DNA of 64,000 bases, from positions 2,976,001-3,040,000 of the forward strand of contig NZ_CP031305.1 of NCBI RefSeq assembly GCF_004799645.1, given 5' to 3'. The notes beneath the pieces are model-generated. The model was not told where the DNA came from. It searched no databases and worked only from the letters and a program-made list of their open reading frames with translations. The translations under genes and the position numbers were made by a program. Source of the stretch: Natronorubrum bangense (lineage in GTDB: Archaea; Halobacteriota; Halobacteria; Halobacteriales; Natrialbaceae). Below, one piece after another: positions 8,185 to 16,362 of the stretch. Within the stretch, counting starts at the first letter, position 1. Each line of letters starts with the position of its first letter.

Positions 8185-9740
8185 TGGGTGACCCGGTCGA
8201 CTGGCCGACTCGAGATCTCCTCTCCCATCGGACCGCCGCGACACCACAGCGGACGGCGCTGATCGATGATGAGACGGGGGCGACGTGGACGTTTGCGGAA
8301 CTCGACCAGCGGGTCGATCAGGTCGCTCACGCACTCGAGACCCTCGAGATCGATCACGGGCAGCCACGGATCGCCGTCCTGATGGACACCAGACCCGCAT
8401 TCGTCAGCGTCTTTTTCGCCGCGATGCGGACGGGGATGACGGTCGTCCCGCTGAACGTCCGCGAAACCGCCAGCGAACTGGCCGCCAAAGTCGAACGCAC
8501 GGCTCCCGTAGCCGTCGTCTGTGAGGAGGCGACCGAGTCGGCGGCGCTCGAGGTCACTGCGGCGGTCGAGTCGACGGCCACTGCTCCTACCGTCCTGACC
8601 GTCGACGAGCCGGCACGGGAGCGGACGCGACGGCTGTGTCCAGCCGCTGGATCGGACACTGCTCCGTCGGTCGACCCTGTCTCGCTCGAGCGCGACGACC
8701 CGCTGGTGATCATGTTCACCTCGGGGACCGCCGGCGAGCCGAAAGCCGTCCGGCTGACCGTCGGCAACCTCGTCGCGAGCGCGACCGCATCGGCGTTCCG
8801 ACTGGGCGTCGATCCGAGCGACCGCTGGCTGTGCTGTCTCCCGATGTATCATATGGGCGGGCTGGCCCCCGTCCTGCGGTCGACGCTGTATGGGACGACG
8901 GTCGTCATCCAGCGCTCGTTCGACCGCCACGAAACCGCTCGCGTCCTCGACGAATACGAGATCACGGGTGTCTCGCTGGTGCCGACGATGTGCAAACGAC
9001 TGCTCGATGCGGGCTGGGAGCCCACCGCCGACCTGCGATTCGTCTTGCTCGGCGGTGCGCCGGCCTCGAGCGAGTTGCTCGAGCGCTGCCGGGCGACCGA
9101 CGTGCCGGTGTATCCGACGTACGGGATGACCGAGACGGCCTCCCAGATCGCGACGGCGACGCCTGCGGAGACGGCGAGCCACGAGGGAACGGTCGGCCAG
9201 CCGCTGGTGTTCACCGACGTAACGGTCGTCGACGACGATGGCGAGCCGGTTTCGGCGGGGGAGTTGGGCGAACTCGTCGTTTCCGGACCGACGGTGACGC
9301 CGGGCTATCTCGAGGCCGCACGGACGAACGGCGCCGTCGGCGAGTACGGCCTCCACACGGGAGACGTCGGCTACGCGGACGAAAATGGTCGACTCTGGGT
9401 GCTCAACCGACGGAGCGACCGGATCGTCACCGGCGGCGAGAACGTCGACCCCGGCGAGGTCCTCGAGACGATCCGCGCCCACCCGGCCGTCGAAGACGCC
9501 GCCGTCGTCGGACTCGACGATCCCGAATGGGGCGAACGCGTCGGTGCGCTCCTCGTCCCCGAGGACAGCCGCGATCGGATCGACCTCGAGTCAGTTCGCT
9601 CGCACTGCGAAACACGACTCGCCGGGTTCAAGCGGCCGAAGACGATCGGCATCGCCGACGCCTTGCCCCGAACCGCGTCGGGAACCGTCGATCGCGAGGC
9701 GGCTCGAGACCGGCTTCGTGAAACGGAAACCGACGTCTGA
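8181..9740 (+). CDS. menE: o-succinylbenzoate-CoA ligase
   Basis: An ANL-superfamily adenylate-forming enzyme of 519 residues. Motifs are the P-loop-like MFTSGTAGEPKAVRLT, YGMTETASQ, HTGDVGY and the C-terminal lysine region PRTASGTVDREA. It activates o-succinylbenzoate to the CoA ester used by MenB. The start is ATGATG at 8181 (a start at 8184 would also work) and overlaps the menC stop. It is the last gene of the menA-C-E unit. Confidence 0.93.
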   Translation: MMGDPVDWPTRDLLSHRTAATPQRTALIDDETGATWTFAELDQRVDQVAHALETLEIDHGQPRIAVLMDTRPAFVSVFFAAMRTGMTVVPLNVRETASELAAKVERTAPVAVVCEEATESAALEVTAAVESTATAPTVLTVDEPARERTRRLCPAAGSDTAPSVDPVSLERDDPLVIMFTSGTAGEPKAVRLTVGNLVASATASAFRLGVDPSDRWLCCLPMYHMGGLAPVLRSTLYGTTVVIQRSFDRHETARVLDEYEITGVSLVPTMCKRLLDAGWEPTADLRFVLLGGAPASSELLERCRATDVPVYPTYGMTETASQIATATPAETASHEGTVGQPLVFTDVTVVDDDGEPVSAGELGELVVSGPTVTPGYLEAARTNGAVGEYGLHTGDVGYADENGRLWVLNRRSDRIVTGGENVDPGEVLETIRAHPAVEDAAVVGLDDPEWGERVGALLVPEDSRDRIDLESVRSHCETRLAGFKRPKTIGIADALPRTASGTVDREAARDRLRETETDV

Positions 9741-9747
9741 GCCGACA

Positions 9748-9755
9748 GTATAAGT
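9748..9755 (+). promoter_or_regulatory. TATA-like box of the NRDE gene
   Basis: AGTATAAG is centred about 28 bases before the GTG at 9779. It supports that start and a leaderless transcript separate from the men unit. Confidence 0.5.
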
Positions 9756-9778
9756 CGACCGCGCCCTTTTCATCGGCT

Positions 9779-10567
9779 GTGTGTACACTGACCCTCGCCT
9801 GGCAGGTCTTCGATGACGCGCCGGTGGCGGTCGCCGCCAACCGTGACGAAGCCCTCGAGCGCGAGTCGATTTCACCCGGCATCTACCGTGAGGAGCCGCT
9901 GGCCGTTGCGCCAAAAGACACCGAAGCCGGCGGCACGTGGATCGGCTACAACGAACACGGCGTCTTCGCCGGTATCACGAACAAGTGGACCGACGCCGAA
10001 CTCGTGGCCGAACGCTCTCGCGGGCTGCTCGTCGCCGACGTGCTCGCTGCCGACTCCGCGGCGACGGCGGCCGAAACGATCGAGGCGGCAACCGAGACGG
10101 ACGAGTACGACGGCTTCAATCTGGTCGTCGCCGACGAGTCGGCTGCCTACTGCTACCAGTGGGACGGCGACCTCTCCCGTATCGAGTTCGAACCCGGCGT
10201 TCAGGTCATCGTCAACGCCGCGGTCAACGACACCGTCCACCTCCCGTCGGACCGCCTCGTCATCGCTCGCGAACAGGCCGACAACGCGAACGCGGTCCGA
10301 GCGGCGCTGACAGTCGACGGCGACGAGTCAGTTTCGCAGTGGCTCGAGCGCGCCGGCGATGTCCTCGGCGACCACGAGTACGGCGTCTGCCTCCATCGCG
10401 ATGGATTCGGCACGAGGTCGTCGTCGCTGATCGCCCTCGGCCCCGAGACGACACAGTATTCGTTCGCGCCGGGCCCTCCCTGTGAGACGGCGTACGAACC
10501 GGTCTCGCTCGAGTCGAACGCACCATCCGAAGTCGAGGCAGAGTGCGACGTCGAAGGGCACATTTAA
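9779..10567 (+). CDS. NRDE (TANGO2-type) family protein
   Basis: 262 residues from a GTG start. It begins MCTLTLAWQ with Cys2 exposed after Met removal and continues to AANRDEALER, the defining Asn-Arg-Asp-Glu motif, then GGTWIGYNEHGVFAGITN. That layout is the N-terminal-nucleophile-like TANGO2/Ser-Thr-rich family. Its biochemical role is not firmly established; haem trafficking has been proposed for eukaryotic relatives. It lies 38 bases after menE but has its own promoter-like box. Confidence 0.88.
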   Translation: MCTLTLAWQVFDDAPVAVAANRDEALERESISPGIYREEPLAVAPKDTEAGGTWIGYNEHGVFAGITNKWTDAELVAERSRGLLVADVLAADSAATAAETIEAATETDEYDGFNLVVADESAAYCYQWDGDLSRIEFEPGVQVIVNAAVNDTVHLPSDRLVIAREQADNANAVRAALTVDGDESVSQWLERAGDVLGDHEYGVCLHRDGFGTRSSSLIALGPETTQYSFAPGPPCETAYEPVSLESNAPSEVEAECDVEGHI

Positions 10568-10568
10568 G
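10563..10568 (+). promoter_or_regulatory. TATA-like box before the winged-helix gene
   Basis: TTTAAG lies about 27 bases before the ATG at 10593, not before the main gene's GTG. It predicts a leaderless mRNA beginning with the short frame at 10593-10643. Confidence 0.45.
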
Positions 10569-10592
10569 CGCCTCGCTCTATCTCATACGTAC

Positions 10593-10643
10593 ATGGACGC
10601 ACTCCTGCCTGTAGCGACGAGTACGGAGAGGTGGTCACCGTGA
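10593..10643 (+). other. 16-codon leader frame, or displaced 5' end of the next gene
   Basis: The frame reads MDALLPVATSTERWSP and its TGA overlaps the GTG at 10640. A TATA-like box sits 27 bases upstream of this ATG. It may be a coupled leader peptide. Alternatively, one lost base near 10627-10630 has separated the true N-terminus: adding one base there joins it to VVTVSVSAAEAEL without a stop. Confidence 0.4.
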
Positions 10644-10990
10644 GCGTTTCTGCGGCTGAAGCCGAACTCTCCGAGGACGAACGGGCCGGACTCGGACTCG
10701 TCCGCCAGACTGGCGGCATTCATCAGAGCGATTTCTGGAAGGAACTGGATGTCTCCTCGCGAAAGGGGAGTCGAATCGTTGAGTCACTCGTCGAGAAGGA
10801 ACTGGTCGACCGAGAGGAGACGGTGTACGACGGCCACAACACCTACTACATCACACCGACCGCTCGTGACCTCGATTTCAGACTGCTGATGGCCGGTGAT
10901 ATGCTCTCGCCGTTTATCGGTGAGGAAGAAGTCGATCCCAACAGCGACGCCTTCTCGCAGTGGATCATGAACCTCGCGTACGAACAGTAG
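10631..10990 (+). CDS. Winged-helix transcriptional regulator
   Basis: A 119-residue protein starting at GTG 10631, or GTG 10640 (VSVSAAEAEL). The core is a winged helix: GLVRQTGGIHQSDFWKEL, then DVSSRKGSRIVESLVEKELVDREE as the recognition-helix region, and a wing with DGHNTYYITP. The C-terminal segment (SPFIGEEEVDPNSDAF) may serve dimerisation. It is a MarR/ArsR-like haloarchaeal regulator of unknown targets. The likely promoter fires into a 16-codon frame ending on this start, so the exact N-terminus is uncertain. Confidence 0.8.
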   Translation: MVTVSVSAAEAELSEDERAGLGLVRQTGGIHQSDFWKELDVSSRKGSRIVESLVEKELVDREETVYDGHNTYYITPTARDLDFRLLMAGDMLSPFIGEEEVDPNSDAFSQWIMNLAYEQ

Positions 10991-11082
10991 TCGAACCGAC
11001 GTCCCGACGCGTTTCGACGATTTTCTCGGCGAGTGCCTCGAGAATCGGAACAGCGCAGTGGCTCGGTTGTGGTTCGCGTACC

Positions 11083-12399
11083 TTACTCGAGGGCGCTTGC
11101 AGCCCGGATCAGGCGTGCTTCGCCGAACGCCGGCCCGACGAGTTGGAGACCGACGGGAAGGCCGTCGGTTTCGCCGGCAGGCACCGAGATCGCCGGCAGA
11201 TCGGCGAGGTTGACGGGGACAGTGTTCGCGTCGGCGAGGTACATCTGGAGCGGATCGTCGAGACTCTCACCGAGTTCGAACGGCGGAACCGGCATCGTCG
11301 GCGACGCGAGCACGTCGACTTCGGCAAGCGCCTCGTCGAAATCCTGTTTGACCCACGCGCGAGCGTCCTGAGCCTTCTTGTAGTATTTGTCGTGGTAGCC
11401 AGCCGAGAGCGCGTAGGTGCCGAGTAAGATGCGGCGTTTGACCTCGTCGCCGAACCCGTCTTCGCGCGTCTGAGCGAACGCCTCGTTCCAGTTGCCATCA
11501 GCGTCGGCGTCGTGGCCGTAGCGAACGCCGTCGAACCGCGCGAGGTTCGAGGAGGCCTCCGACATCGCGATCACGTAGTAGGCTTCGACAGCGTGTTCGA
11601 CAGCGGGCAGCGAGACGTCTTGCGTCTCAGCGCCCTGTGCCTCGAGGTCGGCGACGGCGTCCCAGAACGTCTCGACGACGCCTTCGTCGGCACCCTCGAC
11701 CAGTTCCGTGGGGATGCCAATCTTGAGTCCGTCGACGTCACCGGTGGCGGCGTCAGCGTAACTCGAGTCGCCATCGGTCGGCGCCTCGCGGGCATCGCCC
11801 GCTCGACTATCCGAGGCGCGTGGCGCCTCGCGGGTCGTCGCATCGCGCTCGTCGCTGCCGGCGATGACGTCGAGCAGTTGGGCGGCGTCTTCGACGGTCT
11901 CGCCGAAGGGGCCGATCTGTTCTAAGCTGTTGCCGTAGGCGACGAGTCCGTAGCGCGAGACCAGCCCGTAGGTGGGCTTGATGCCGACGACGCCACAGAA
12001 TGCGGCGGGACAGCGAATCGAACCACCCGTATCGGAGCCGAGTGCGACGTCAGCTTCACCTGCGGCGACGGCAGCGGCCGAGCCACCCGACGAGCCGCCA
12101 GGGACGTGCCCTGGTGCGGCCGGGTTGTCCGTCGAGCCGAAGTACGAGGTCTCGGTGGTCGTCCCCATCCCGAACTCGTCCATGTTCGCTTTCCCGACGA
12201 TCGTCGCGCCGGCCTCTTTGAGCCGGGAGATGACCGTCGCGTCGTACGGCGGGACGTACTCCTCGAGCATCCGCGAGCCACAGGTCGTCCGGACGCCTTC
12301 GGTCGAAATATTGTCCTTGACGGCGACGGTCGTTCCCGCGAGCGGACCGTCGTCTGCGCCATCGATCGTCTCCTCGGTAATAAAAATATCGTCAGCCAT
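11083..12399 (-). CDS. gatA: Glu-tRNA(Gln)/Asp-tRNA(Asn) amidotransferase subunit A
   Basis: An amidase-signature protein of 438 residues. The catalytic Lys is in VAVKDNI, the cis-Ser/Ser pair in PGGSSGGSAAA and SDTGGSIRCPAAF. It hydrolyses glutamine to supply ammonia for converting mischarged Glu-tRNA(Gln) (and Asp-tRNA(Asn)). gatC lies two bases upstream; gatB is not in the window. Around residues 190-220 an Ala/Arg/Ser-rich insert (REAPRASDSRAGDAREAP) interrupts the protein between DVIAGSDERDA and DGLKIGIP. At DNA level this insert is two perfect hairpins between direct repeats (see the repeat entry at 11780-11834). Confidence 0.95.
   Translation of the reverse strand: MADDIFITEETIDGADDGPLAGTTVAVKDNISTEGVRTTCGSRMLEEYVPPYDATVISRLKEAGATIVGKANMDEFGMGTTTETSYFGSTDNPAAPGHVPGGSSGGSAAAVAAGEADVALGSDTGGSIRCPAAFCGVVGIKPTYGLVSRYGLVAYGNSLEQIGPFGETVEDAAQLLDVIAGSDERDATTREAPRASDSRAGDAREAPTDGDSSYADAATGDVDGLKIGIPTELVEGADEGVVETFWDAVADLEAQGAETQDVSLPAVEHAVEAYYVIAMSEASSNLARFDGVRYGHDADADGNWNEAFAQTREDGFGDEVKRRILLGTYALSAGYHDKYYKKAQDARAWVKQDFDEALAEVDVLASPTMPVPPFELGESLDDPLQMYLADANTVPVNLADLPAISVPAGETDGLPVGLQLVGPAFGEARLIRAASALE
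11780..11834. repeat. In-frame hairpin insertion element inside gatA
   Basis: GGCGCCTCGCGGG occurs at 11780-11792 and again at 11822-11834 as a direct repeat. Between and overlapping them are two perfect hairpins: GCGGGC-ATC-GCCCGC (11788-11802) and CGAGGCGC-GTG-GCGCCTCG (11812-11830). The segment keeps the gatA frame open and encodes the Ala/Arg/Ser-rich insert. The tightness of the repeats is unlike ordinary haloarchaeal coding DNA. Confidence 0.7.
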
Positions 12400-12401
12400 G
12401 A

Positions 12402-12680
12402 TTAGGATACGTTCGGTCCTTTGAAGTAGCCGTCTTCGGTTTCAGAGGCGTTCTCGAGGGCCGTCTCGCGCTCGATCGAGTCGCGGACCTCGTCGGGTCG
12501 CATCACGTTCGTCAGGTCGGCCTCACGGTCGACCTCGGGCACCTCGTCTAGTGTCTCGAAATACTCAAGGATATCCGCGAACTGTCGCGTGAACTGGTCA
12601 ACCTCGTCGTCAGCGAGGCCGACACGAGCCAGCTCCGCGACGTGGCGGACCTCCTCGGGACTGACAGCGTCGTCGCTCAT
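12402..12680 (-). CDS. gatC: Glu-tRNA(Gln)/Asp-tRNA(Asn) amidotransferase subunit C
   Basis: 92 residues from the ATG at 12680 (MSDDAVSPEEVRHVAELARV); an in-frame ATG four codons earlier is possible. GatC-typical segments are HVAELARVGL, FADILEYFETLDEVPE and the C-terminal RPDEVRDSI...ENASETEDGYFKGP. It is the small belt subunit that stabilises the GatA/GatB interface. It is separated from gatA by two bases and co-transcribed with it. Confidence 0.93.
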   Translation of the reverse strand: MSDDAVSPEEVRHVAELARVGLADDEVDQFTRQFADILEYFETLDEVPEVDREADLTNVMRPDEVRDSIERETALENASETEDGYFKGPNVS

Positions 12681-12779
12681 GCTTGCTCGCACTTGCCAGT
12701 AGGGAGTAAGGGTTTCGATAGCGAAATGTTCGACCGGCGGAAGTAGGTTGTTGCCCGTGTTCCTCTCGCGATACTATCG

Positions 12780-12789
12780 AAGAATTTAA
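12780..12789 (+). promoter_or_regulatory. Possible TATA-like box of the TFB gene
   Basis: AAGAATTTAAG ends about 67 bases before the TFB ATG, predicting a transcript start near 12812 and a leader of about 44 bases. No good box lies at the leaderless spacing. gatC, on the other strand, would use the same 160-base gap. Confidence 0.3.
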
Positions 12790-12855
12790 GTGACGACAAT
12801 CCTACAATCCTGTTCACGATAGAGCGTTTTCCAGCGATCGTTGTGACTATACACA

Positions 12856-13833
12856 ATGACTGATACCACGATTCGAACGCGGAGCAGCGAGCGAAGTCGG
12901 CGCGAGTCGGAGGAGTCGCGTGAGCGAACGGCCGAACGAGAGCAATGTCCGGAGTGTGGCGGCCGCCTCGTCTCCGATACCGAACACGCCGAAACCGTCT
13001 GTGACGACTGTGGTCTCGTCGTCGAAGAAGGCGAGATCGACCATGGTCCTGAGTGGCGTGCGTTCAACGCCAGCGAGAAAGACGAAAAGTCCCGCGTCGG
13101 TGCCCCCACGACGAACATGATGCACGATCAGGGGCTGTCGACGAACATCGGCTGGCAGAACAAAGACGCCTACGGGAAGTCCCTCTCGAATCGCCAGCGC
13201 CAGAAGATGCAGCGCCTGCGGACATGGAACGAACGGTTCCGGACTCGAGACTCCAAAGAGCGAAATCTCAAGCAGGCCCTCGGCGAGATCGACCGCATGG
13301 CTAGTGCGCTGGGCCTCCCAAAAAGCGTCCGCGAGACTGCCTCCGTCATCTATCGACGCGCCCTCGAGGAAGATTTGCTTCCGGGCCGTTCGATTGAAGG
13401 TGTCGCGACGTCCTCGCTGTACGCCGCCGCCCGTCAGGCCGGCACACCACGCAGCCTCGACGAAATCACGGCCGTCAGCCGTGTCGAAAAAGACGAGATC
13501 GCCCGCACCTACCGCTATGTTATTCGAGAACTCGGCCTCGAAGTCCAGCCGGCCGATCCCGAAAACTACGTGCCACGCTTTGCCAGCGATCTCGATCTCT
13601 CGGATGAGACCGAACGACGCGCTCGAAGTCTCTTGTCGACAGCAAAGGAAAGCGGCATCCACAGCGGCAAGTCACCGGTTGGCCTCGCTGCTGCCGCCGT
13701 CTATGCTGCCGCGCTGTTGACCAACGAGAAGGTCACCCAAAACGACGTCAGCGACGTCGCCAGTATCTCCGAAGTCACTATCCGAAACCGGTATCACGAG
13801 TTACTCGAGGCCGAAGACAACGCTCCGGCCTGA
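12856..13833 (+). CDS. tfb: Transcription initiation factor IIB
   Basis: 325 residues. A zinc ribbon (CPECGG...CDDCGLV) is followed by the B-reader/B-finger (GPEWRAFNASEKDEKSRVG) and two cyclin-like repeats (about residues 125-215 and 220-310), ending in a recognition helix (SISEVTIRNRYHELL). It bridges TBP-bound promoters and RNA polymerase. Haloarchaea carry several TFB paralogues; which one this is cannot be told without comparison. The first 30 residues before the ribbon are charged (Arg/Glu-rich). Confidence 0.96.
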   Translation: MTDTTIRTRSSERSRRESEESRERTAEREQCPECGGRLVSDTEHAETVCDDCGLVVEEGEIDHGPEWRAFNASEKDEKSRVGAPTTNMMHDQGLSTNIGWQNKDAYGKSLSNRQRQKMQRLRTWNERFRTRDSKERNLKQALGEIDRMASALGLPKSVRETASVIYRRALEEDLLPGRSIEGVATSSLYAAARQAGTPRSLDEITAVSRVEKDEIARTYRYVIRELGLEVQPADPENYVPRFASDLDLSDETERRARSLLSTAKESGIHSGKSPVGLAAAAVYAAALLTNEKVTQNDVSDVASISEVTIRNRYHELLEAEDNAPA

Positions 13834-13959
13834 CCAGGACTGAGTTAGCGCCGACACGCGTTGGCAATACGTTCTTGACCCGTGGTATGACGTGATTACC
13901 ATTCTCCGGACGATGATACTCACAGCATACTGAATATCACTGTTCGTGAACCGTCTCGT

Positions 13960-14085
13960 ATGCGTTGTGACAACTGCGACTCAGCGGAGGTTGCGTACAC
14001 GCTGACGGCCCACGTCTCGAACGAGCCCGGAGCGCAGGTCGATCTGCATTTCTGCTCGAACGACTGTCTCCGTGTCTGGACCTGA
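13960..14085 (+). CDS. Small four-cysteine putative zinc-finger protein, 41 residues
   Basis: The frame reads MRCDNCDS at the N-terminus and LHFCSNDCLRVWT at the end: one CxxC and one CxxxC spaced by about 27 residues, enough for one zinc site. The spacing and the FCS.DC pattern resemble small MYM/TRASH-like or haloarchaeal mini zinc proteins. It is complete, lies between tfb and the hydrolase gene on the same strand, and ends 44 bases before the hydrolase start. Function unknown. Haloarchaea encode many such proteins, and several have been linked to stress or biofilm phenotypes. Confidence 0.65.
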   Translation: MRCDNCDSAEVAYTLTAHVSNEPGAQVDLHFCSNDCLRVWT

Positions 14086-14129
14086 CGTCGAGCCAAAACG
14101 GTATCACGCTCCTCGTCGCCACACAGTGT

Positions 14130-15044
14130 ATGGAATCGCGCTCGGCCGAGCGCCTCGAGACGGATGCGAGGCTTTTGCCGACGAGCGGCCCAGCATCGAC
14201 CGTGAGACGAGTCAACGGAGTTCGGCTCCATACTGTTGAAGCCGGTGCCGAAGATGCGCCGCTGGTCGTCTTGCTCCATGGCTTTCCCGAGTTCTGGTAC
14301 AGTTGGCGACATCAGATCGATCCACTCGTCGAGGCCGGCTACCGTGTGCTCGTCCCCGACCAGCGCGGGTACAATCTAAGCGACAAACCAACGGGGGTGC
14401 GATCGTACCGAATCCGAAACTGCTCGCGAGATATCACCGCGCTCATCGCGAGTGCGGGCTATGAACAGGCACACGTTGTCGGCCACGACTGGGGAGGCAT
14501 GGTCGCCTGGGACCTCGCCCGCCGGCAGCCGTCCGTGGTTGACCGGCTTGGAATCATCAACGCACCACATCCGGACGTGTATCGGCGTCATCTGCTCTCG
14601 AGCCCCGCCCAACTGCGCCGAAGCTGGTACGTGTTCTGTTTCCAGCTTCCATGGCTCCCCGAACGTCTCTGCCGGATGCGGGACTTTCGGCTGCTCGAGC
14701 GAGCACTCAGCGAGACTGCCGCGCCAGAGACGTTTCTGGACGACGAACTGGCGCGGTATCGCGAGGCGTGGCACAAAGCGGGCGCACTCACGGGAATGCT
14801 CAACTGGTATCGCGCGGCGGCTCGCTATCCACCGACACTGTCACGGGAACGAGTCGAGGCACCCACGATGATCGTCTGGGGGGAAGACGACGCTGCACTG
14901 ACGACCGAACTGGCGGTCGACAGCGACCAGTGCTGTGCAACCAGCCGTCTCGAACTCCTGCCGGAGACGAGTCACTGGGTCCAACACGAACGACCGGAAC
15001 AGCTGTCCGAACTACTGCTCGAGTGGCTTTCGGCCACCAACTAA
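14130..15044 (+). CDS. Alpha/beta hydrolase, epoxide-hydrolase type
   Basis: 304 residues. Signatures of the Asp-nucleophile subgroup are the oxyanion HGFPEFWYSWRHQ, the nucleophile elbow GHDWGGMVAWDLA with Asp as nucleophile, a cap region around residues 140-220, the acid in WGEDDAA, and the catalytic His in ETSHWVQHERP. This places it with soluble epoxide hydrolases and haloalkane dehalogenases rather than Ser esterases. The substrate is unknown. The first 25 residues before VNGVRLHTVE are not part of the fold. Confidence 0.88.
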   Translation: MESRSAERLETDARLLPTSGPASTVRRVNGVRLHTVEAGAEDAPLVVLLHGFPEFWYSWRHQIDPLVEAGYRVLVPDQRGYNLSDKPTGVRSYRIRNCSRDITALIASAGYEQAHVVGHDWGGMVAWDLARRQPSVVDRLGIINAPHPDVYRRHLLSSPAQLRRSWYVFCFQLPWLPERLCRMRDFRLLERALSETAAPETFLDDELARYREAWHKAGALTGMLNWYRAAARYPPTLSRERVEAPTMIVWGEDDAALTTELAVDSDQCCATSRLELLPETSHWVQHERPEQLSELLLEWLSATN

Positions 15045-15196
15045 CAGCGCCTGCTGCAGGTCGTTGGGGCGTGCCCGTCGACGGCTCGCAGCCGTCTCTG
15101 TTTCTCAGGATACAACCCGTCTCAGTTACGGTGACCGGGACGTGTTCGACGACCAGCCGTGTGACGAACCTGGTCGACTGTGTCGTGTTGGCAAGC

Positions 15197-15255
15197 TTCC
15201 CAGCCTCTGGGAACCGGGGTTACTATATTCGGCAGCATGGGTATATACTGGCGAA
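15197..15255 (+). promoter_or_regulatory. Promoter of the bat-like regulator with upstream dyad
   Basis: TATATACT (15242-15249) is about 26 bases before the ATG at 15271, the leaderless spacing. The 12-mer TATACTGGCGAA (15244-15255) recurs at 16198-16209 before the redox operon. A perfect dyad TTCCCAG-CCT-CTGGGAA (15197-15213) lies 31-47 bases upstream of the TATA, where haloarchaeal activators or repressors commonly bind. Confidence 0.5.
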
Positions 15256-15270
15256 CGATAACACGCTCGT

Positions 15271-15945
15271 ATGGCCCAGGCGACACTCACAATCACGATG
15301 CCTGAACAGGTCTGGATCCAGCAGCTGTCGACGACGTATCCGACAGCGACGTTTCGGGTTCTCGCGGCTGTCCCCGGCGCTGAAACCGGGTTTGCGCTCG
15401 TTCGAATCACCGGCACCGATGTCGACGACGTGATCGAAGCGACGCGTGACCATCCCCAAATCCTCGAACTCACGCTCGTCCATTCGAGTGAAAACGAGGC
15501 AACAGTTCATTTCGAGACGACGGCCCCGCTGTTGTTGTTCTCCGCACAGGAGTCCGGGATGCCGATCGAACTCCCGATCGAGGTCGTCGACGGCAAGACG
15601 ACGATCGAGGTAACCGGCTCTCGAGACCGTCTCGCTGGACTCGCCGAACAGCTCGACCGATTCGGCCTCAGCTACCGGATCGAGCACGTCCGCGAACGAC
15701 TCCACGAGAGTCAGCTACTCTCGGATCGACAGCTCGAGGTCGTCGCTGCTGCCGTCGAAGAGGGATACTACGATACGCCTCGACGCTGCTCGCTGACGGA
15801 ACTAGCAGAGTATCTGGGAATTGCGAAATCGACGTGCAGCGAGACACTCCACCGGGCAGAAGAGGGGATTATCAAACGGTTCGTCGAGGATCTTCCCGAA
15901 CTCGATACTGAGGAGCCACTCGAGGACCAACTCGCGAGCAGCTAA
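15271..15945 (+). CDS. Bat-type (HTH_10) transcriptional regulator
   Basis: 224 residues. The N-terminal half is a two-part beta-rich domain like the bacterio-opsin-activator associated sensor region. The C-terminus carries the HTH_10 domain: LLSDRQLEVVAAAVEEGYYDTPRR, then SLTELAEYLGIAKSTCSETLHRAEEGIIKRF. It has no GAF or PAS domain and resembles DmsR, the regulator beside dimethylsulfoxide-reductase genes in haloarchaea. The PsrBC-like operon begins 427 bases downstream on the same strand and its upstream region shares a 12-mer with this gene's promoter, so it probably regulates that operon and itself. That is inference. Confidence 0.88.
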   Translation: MAQATLTITMPEQVWIQQLSTTYPTATFRVLAAVPGAETGFALVRITGTDVDDVIEATRDHPQILELTLVHSSENEATVHFETTAPLLLFSAQESGMPIELPIEVVDGKTTIEVTGSRDRLAGLAEQLDRFGLSYRIEHVRERLHESQLLSDRQLEVVAAAVEEGYYDTPRRCSLTELAEYLGIAKSTCSETLHRAEEGIIKRFVEDLPELDTEEPLEDQLASS

Positions 15946-16233
15946 CTGGGAACCTCGGTCTCATGTCGGCCCGAGTTGTGGGTGTGTCGAACCGAAGCTC
16001 GCTCGTTGCCTGGCCTCGCAGTCACGATACGCGCGTTTTCAAGCGTGTCGGAGACGCTCCGTGAGGTGAGTCCCCTCGAGTCGGTAACAAACGGCCCGGC
16101 AGTTGTCGGGGATGGTACCGACCCGGGCTGTCAGTCTTGTGCCGTGATAACAGCTGTTTATGTTGGCCTGAGCTGGGAGAATACCCTGAATAGTATTTAT
16201 ACTGGCGAATATGTTCGTGTCGATTCTCACGCG

Positions 16234-16284
16234 ATGGAAATCGGGTCTATACTTCAACGTCATCTAGTTGTGAGTCCGGGGTAG
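16234..16284 (+). other. 16-codon leader frame before the redox operon
   Basis: The frame MEIGSILQRHLVVSPG begins about 8 bases after the predicted transcript start and stops 88 bases before the main ATG. Whether it is translated is unknown. Confidence 0.25.
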
Positions 16285-16355
16285 AGGATCCACATATGAC
16301 CGTATGCAATTACGTGTCGGCGTGTAACTACTTTGTATCGAACGGATTCTCGTCC

Positions 16356-16362
16356 GGAGGTG
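16356..16362 (+). promoter_or_regulatory. Strong Shine-Dalgarno of the Fe-S subunit gene
   Basis: GGAGGTG matches seven bases of the anti-Shine-Dalgarno complement and lies 10 bases before the ATG at 16373. Most haloarchaeal first genes are leaderless, so this decides the start and supports a 5' leader of about 145 bases. Confidence 0.7.

Noticed and set aside
7692..9482. A 596-codon open frame on the minus strand
   Set aside because: It lies wholly opposite menC and menE, is rich in Arg and His, and has no recognisable domain. High-GC DNA with strong third-position bias produces such shadows.
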